Positions 30,984 through 35,186 of a stretch of 35,186 nucleotides of DNA are shown piece by piece. The notes below the pieces were generated by a model, which had not been told where the DNA came from, made no database searches, and saw only the letters and a program-made list of their open reading frames with translations. The translations under genes and the position numbers were made by a program. The DNA is from Pseudonocardia sp. Lineage in GTDB: Bacteria; Actinomycetota; Actinomycetes; Mycobacteriales; Pseudonocardiaceae. The first letter of the stretch is position 1; each line of letters opens with the position of its first letter. Location: the NCBI RefSeq assembly GCF_025965585.1, contig NZ_JAOPWR010000353.1, positions 1-35,186 of the forward strand. The letters run 5' to 3'.

Positions 30984-32707
30984 CCATCCTCTCCCGCCGC
31001 ACGTTCCTGAGCGCGACGGCCGTCGCGGCCGCCGGCATCGGACTCGTCGGCACCGCGTCGGCCGCCACCCCCGTACCCCGCTCCGAGCGCAGCGCGCGGG
31101 CCGTCGTCATCGGCTCGGGCGTGGGCGGCTCGATCGCCGCGGCCCGGCTGGCCGAGGCCGGCGTCCGCACACTCGTGCTCGAACGGGGCAAGCGCTGGCC
31201 GATCACCCCGGCGGGCGACACGTTCCCGCCGTTCCTGCAGCCCGACCGCCGCTCGTCGTACCTGACGCCGTCGCCGGTGTTCCCGCTGCAGCCGCCGGTG
31301 CTCTACAAGCCCTACACCGGCCTGTTCGAGAAGGTCGTCGGACAGGGCATGAGCGTGCTCTGCGGCGCGGCGGTGGGCGGCAGCACGCTGCTCTACGCCG
31401 GGGTGTGGATCCGCCCGGACGCCGCGACGTTCGCGGAGATCCTCCCCGCGGTCGACTACGACGAGCTCGACGCGGTGCACTACCCGCGGGCCGCGAAGCG
31501 GGTCGGCATCGGCACCGTCCCCGACGACGTCCTCGCGAGCCCGAACTACGTCGGCACGCGCCTGTTCTTCGACCAGGCGCGCCGCGCCGGTCTCACCGCC
31601 GAGCGCCTGCCCAACGCGCTGAACTGGGACATCGCCCGCGCCGAGCTGGCCGGGAAGGCCGTGCCGTCGGTGACACGGGGCGAGTACTTCTCCGGCGTCA
31701 ACAGCGGCGCCCGCAACTCGATGGACCGCACCTACCTCGCCGACGCCGAGCGCTCCGGTCTGGTGGAGGTGGCGCCGCTGCACCGCGTCGCCGGGATCGC
31801 GACGGCGGCGGGCGGCCGCTACCGCATCGACGTCGAGCGCACCGACACCGACGGCGTCGTCCAGGAGCTGATCACGATCATCGCCGACGCGGTGTTCCTC
31901 GGCGCCGGCTCCACCGGGACGTCCCGCCTGCTGGTCGCGGCGCGCGAGACCGGGGCACTGCCGGGTCTGAACGACCAGGTCGGGCGCAACTGGGGCAACA
32001 ACGGCGACCGCATCCTCGTCCGCGCACTGGTGCCCGACCCGACAGGCGGGCCGCAGGGCGGTCCGATGGCCGCGGGCATCCGCGACCAGAGCGACCCGCG
32101 AAACCCCGTCACGCTGACGTTCGGGCCGGCACCGCTGCCGTTCGACCTGCGGCTGATGGCGATGCCGGGCTTCGGTGCGTGCGAGCCGGTGGGGGACTTC
32201 CGGTACGACAGCGCCACCGGCGCGGTCACGCTGCACTGGCCCGCCGACGGCGACGCCGCCGCGCAGACGTCGGTGAAGGCGATGCTCCTGAAGCTCGTGG
32301 AGGCGGACGCGGGCGCGGTCCCGCCCCTGCTGACGGACGTGCTGAGCGGCGTGACCGGCGCGGTGGAGCAGGTCGTCGGCGGCCTGCTGGGCGGGCTCAC
32401 CGGAGGCGCCACCGCGCCGCTGACCGGCGGCGTCGACCGGATCCTGGGCATCGCGTCCAAGGCGCCGTCCGGGGTGGTCGACCTCGGTGACCTCGACCCC
32501 GTCACCTGGCACCCGCTGGGCGGGGCGACCCTGGGCGCGGCCTGCGACATGTTCGGGCGCGTGGACGGCCATCGCGGCCTCTACGTCACCGACGCGTCGC
32601 TGATCCCCGGGACGACGGGCGCCTGCAACCCGACCTGGACGATCGCCGCACTGGCCGAGCGCTGCCTCGACGACGTGGTCGCGAAGGACGTCGGCGGGGT
32701 CTTCTAG
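30980..32707 (+). CDS. Tat-exported GMC oxidoreductase, cholesterol oxidase-like
   Basis: 575-residue flavoprotein. A Tat signal peptide opens it: SRRTFLSATAVAAAGIG, then TASAAT as cleavage region. The FAD site is VVIGSGVGGSIAAARL (about 36-51). The C-terminus matches secreted cholesterol oxidases: TWHPLGG with the active-site His, RGLYVTDASLIPG, and the catalytic Asn in ACNPTWTIAALAER. So it probably oxidises a sterol or other bulky alcohol outside the cell. Just before TWHPLGG there is an extra stretch of about 45 residues rich in Gly, Leu and Val, not usual in the family. GTG 30980 has GGAG 7 bases upstream and overlaps a tiny leader ORF. A hairpin follows. Confidence 0.9.
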   Translation: MTILSRRTFLSATAVAAAGIGLVGTASAATPVPRSERSARAVVIGSGVGGSIAAARLAEAGVRTLVLERGKRWPITPAGDTFPPFLQPDRRSSYLTPSPVFPLQPPVLYKPYTGLFEKVVGQGMSVLCGAAVGGSTLLYAGVWIRPDAATFAEILPAVDYDELDAVHYPRAAKRVGIGTVPDDVLASPNYVGTRLFFDQARRAGLTAERLPNALNWDIARAELAGKAVPSVTRGEYFSGVNSGARNSMDRTYLADAERSGLVEVAPLHRVAGIATAAGGRYRIDVERTDTDGVVQELITIIADAVFLGAGSTGTSRLLVAARETGALPGLNDQVGRNWGNNGDRILVRALVPDPTGGPQGGPMAAGIRDQSDPRNPVTLTFGPAPLPFDLRLMAMPGFGACEPVGDFRYDSATGAVTLHWPADGDAAAQTSVKAMLLKLVEADAGAVPPLLTDVLSGVTGAVEQVVGGLLGGLTGGATAPLTGGVDRILGIASKAPSGVVDLGDLDPVTWHPLGGATLGAACDMFGRVDGHRGLYVTDASLIPGTTGACNPTWTIAALAERCLDDVVAKDVGGVF

Positions 32708-32719
32708 GCCGTGTCCCGG

Positions 32720-32745
32720 GGATCCCGTTCGATGAGCCGGGATCC
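32720..32745 (+). terminator. Hairpin after the GMC oxidase gene
   Basis: GGATCCCG/CGGGATCC, 8-bp perfect stem with a 10-base loop, 12 bases past the stop. Confidence 0.6.
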
Positions 32746-32874
32746 AGGTGGTTCCTGACGGCACCGTCTGGTCGGCCTCATACCGGGCGTGTTCGGACGA
32801 TCCTGCGGTGCCGCGAGGGCCGCCGGGGCACGGCCGTCGCGAACGGAGGTTCACAGGACGCGGCCCAGGAACGC

Positions 32875-32910
32875 CGAAGGGCCGGGACCGCGTGGTCCCG
32901 GCCCTTCGGA
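32875..32910. terminator. Terminator after sahH
   Basis: CCGAAGGGCCGGGACC and its exact complement form a 16-bp stem with loop GCGT, 7 bases past the sahH stop. It can act in both directions. Confidence 0.93.
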
Positions 32911-32917
32911 GGGTGGA

Positions 32918-34413
<1,496 letters not shown>

Positions 34414-34417
<4 letters not shown>

Positions 34418-34524
34418 GGGGTGGTGAAGCCTCCTCGTAGAGCTGATGCGCTGGAGCCTGGTGTGCAGGCGTCGCCCGCGCGCGGGAGGCCGCACGACGG
34501 AGTGATCATGGAAAAGGTGGTCAT
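34414..34524 (-). CDS. Leader ORF of sahH (36 codons)
   Basis: From ATG 34524 the ORF starts [17 protein letters not shown] and ends ALRGGFTTP; its TGA overlaps the sahH ATG (ATGA, 34417-34414). GGAGG at 34536-34532 is 7 bases before its ATG, a strong site. The riboswitch expression platform ends exactly on this site, so the leader ORF, not sahH itself, is the first thing translated under SAH control; coupling then carries ribosomes into sahH. The peptide has two Cys and resembles no family I know. It may matter only as a translated sequence. Confidence 0.62.
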
Positions 34525-34534
34525 GGAGAGGCCT

Positions 34535-34551
34535 CCTCACGGTGGGTGAGG
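34535..34551 (-). promoter_or_regulatory. Anti-Shine-Dalgarno hairpin of the SAH riboswitch
   Basis: CCUCAC (34551-34546) pairs with GUGAGG (34540-34535), covering most of the GAGGAGG ribosome site of the leader ORF. Its 5' arm shares C34551-C34550 with P1, so SAH binding should melt it and switch translation on. Confidence 0.65.
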
Positions 34552-34624
34552 GCGCCCTTCTGCAATGGCCAGTGGTCGAGCGTGGCGGACCCGTCGTGTG
34601 ACGGTCCGTCGCAGCGCCCCTCGA
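34550..34624 (-). promoter_or_regulatory. SAH riboswitch aptamer (ahcY motif)
   Basis: Minus-strand RNA shows the SAH riboswitch layout: UCGAG (34624-34620), P1 5' strand GGGCGC (34619-34614), the conserved UGCGAC, P2 CGGACC/GGUCCG (34608-34603 with 34591-34586), CCACGCUCGA, a linker, AAGG, and P1 3' strand GCGCCC (34555-34550). UCGAG can pair with CUCGA (34580-34576), the known pseudoknot. All elements are in the right order upstream of the gene that consumes SAH. The aptamer family is established; this assignment is by eye. Confidence 0.85.
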
Positions 34625-34717
34625 CCCCGGTTCCGCGATTGCGCGTCCAGGATCCCCAGCGGCGGCCCGGGCTGTCAAACGCGGCATCCTGTGATCCCAG
34701 ACGACGGAGGACGGATC

Positions 34718-34774
34718 GTGACGCGCCTCATATCCGCCCGCGGCCGCAACGCGGGCCGGGCCACGACGCGTCAC
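34718..34774. repeat. Nested inverted repeats before the secreted protein gene
   Basis: Outer arms GTGACGCG (34718-34725) and CGCGTCAC (34767-34774) are exact complements. Inside, GCCCGCG (34736-34742) and CGCGGGC (34750-34756) form a second perfect stem with a 7-base loop. This could be an RNA regulatory element in the 5' leader of the plus-strand gene, or a terminator-like block between divergent units. I do not recognise a known riboswitch class. Confidence 0.45.
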
Positions 34775-34811
34775 AGGGGGGCCACCACATCCGCTCCCCG
34801 AAAGGACCGTC

Positions 34812-35186
34812 ATGACCGCACTCCCGACCGCCCGCCTCGCCGGCGCCGCGGCTGCGGCCGCCGCGCTGTTCCTCCTCGTCCCCGGACAGGCCTTCGCGCA
34901 GGGGACGCCGGCACCGGCGCCGCCGGCGGTGGCCACTGCGGTCCCGCGGCCGGCGGCGCCGGCGACCGCTGCGCCCCAGGCGGTGGCGCCCCAGGCCGTT
35001 GCTCCCCAGCCCGTTGCTCCCCAGCCCGTCGCTCCCCGGCCCGCGCCGGGCACCGTGCGGCCCGTCCCGCTTCCCGCGCCCGTCGCGGACGGTCAGGTCA
35101 CGAGCGTGCCGGTGGGGGCGGCCGACACCGGCGACGGCAGCACGGCGACCGGCCCGGACGGGACGCTGCTCGCGCTCGGCGCCCTG
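34812..35186 (+). CDS. Secreted Pro/Ala-rich protein, start only (cut by window end)
   Basis: First 125 codons of a longer gene. The Sec signal peptide runs to about residue 29, with an Ala-rich core and likely cleavage at AFA-QG. Then comes a Pro/Ala-rich stalk with about five tandem VAPQ-type units from a degenerate 12-base repeat (34974-35039), a shape that suits a cell-wall spanning spacer. Near the cut end, GAADTGDGS followed by [12 protein letters not shown] resembles a sorting-type motif before a hydrophobic helix, but the end is missing. AAAGGA lies 5 bases before the ATG. Divergent from sahH. Function unknown. Confidence 0.75.
   Translation, partial: MTALPTARLAGAAAAAAALFLLVPGQAFAQGTPAPAPPAVATAVPRPAAPATAAPQAVAPQAVAPQPVAPQPVAPRPAPGTVRPVPLPAPVADGQVTSVPVGAADTGDGSTATGPDGTLLALGAL

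Overview
The window is very GC-rich, densely packed DNA from a high-GC actinobacterium. Gene content and order closely follow the Mycobacterium tuberculosis Rv3214-Rv3248 neighbourhood as I recall it: gpm-like, GNAT, whiB1, pdtaS, bL37, rshA-sigH, SRAP, aroA, rsgA, WS/DGAT, Rv3235-like, secA, hpf, comF, lpqB-mtrB-mtrA, tmk, sahH. The absence of typical mycobacterial extras, the cholesterol-oxidase-like protein and the repeat type point to a non-mycobacterial relative such as Pseudonocardiaceae. The genus is inferred, not proven.

Layout. 1-2.55 kb: phosphatase, acetyltransferase, small membrane protein and lipid kinase, several with leaderless-type promoters. 2.5-6.5 kb: a redox and stress block with WhiB1, a PdtaS-type kinase broken by an in-frame amber codon at its phosphorylation box, the tiny ribosomal protein bL37, and the sigma factor SigH with its zinc anti-sigma factor RshA under a SigH-type promoter. 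6.5-11 kb: YbaK, an alpha/beta hydrolase, an SRAP DNA-crosslink protein, AroA and RsgA. 11-18.5 kb: lipoprotein, DUF1707 protein, an APH remnant, DUF6912-like protein, WS/DGAT, TrmH-type methyltransferase, FMN dehydrogenase, orphan antitoxin, HAD, MarR and an Rv3235-like protein. 18.5-25 kb: membrane GGDEF protein, a cluster of tiny ORFs, SecA, long HPF and ComF. 25-30.9 kb: the LpqB-MtrB-MtrA envelope and division signalling operon, a PIN-domain remnant, Tmk and a Nudix protein. 31-35.2 kb: a Tat-exported GMC oxidase, S-adenosylhomocysteine hydrolase behind an SAH riboswitch, and the start of a secreted Pro/Ala-rich protein.

Most unusual features. (a) Three copies of a 78-bp repeat each sit exactly between two co-directional genes. 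Each is a 25-codon ORF that begins at or just after the upstream stop, ends in an RTGA overlap with the downstream start, and carries the downstream ribosome binding site, so it looks like a transposable translational-coupling linker. (b) Between the GGDEF gene and secA, a plus-strand unit encodes a 27-residue peptide and two near-identical heptapeptides (MRNKTWG and MSNKTWG). Both heptapeptide genes have strong Shine-Dalgarno sites, and the unit ends in a terminator. (c) sahH has an SAH riboswitch whose 3' strand overlaps an anti-Shine-Dalgarno hairpin controlling a 36-codon leader ORF that overlaps the sahH start. (d) Eleven genes have a TANNNT box 6-8 bases before the start codon, including one divergent pair whose -10 boxes overlap.

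Limits: everything here was read by eye from the sequence. Family names rest on visible motifs and on remembered synteny; no search or structure prediction was run.
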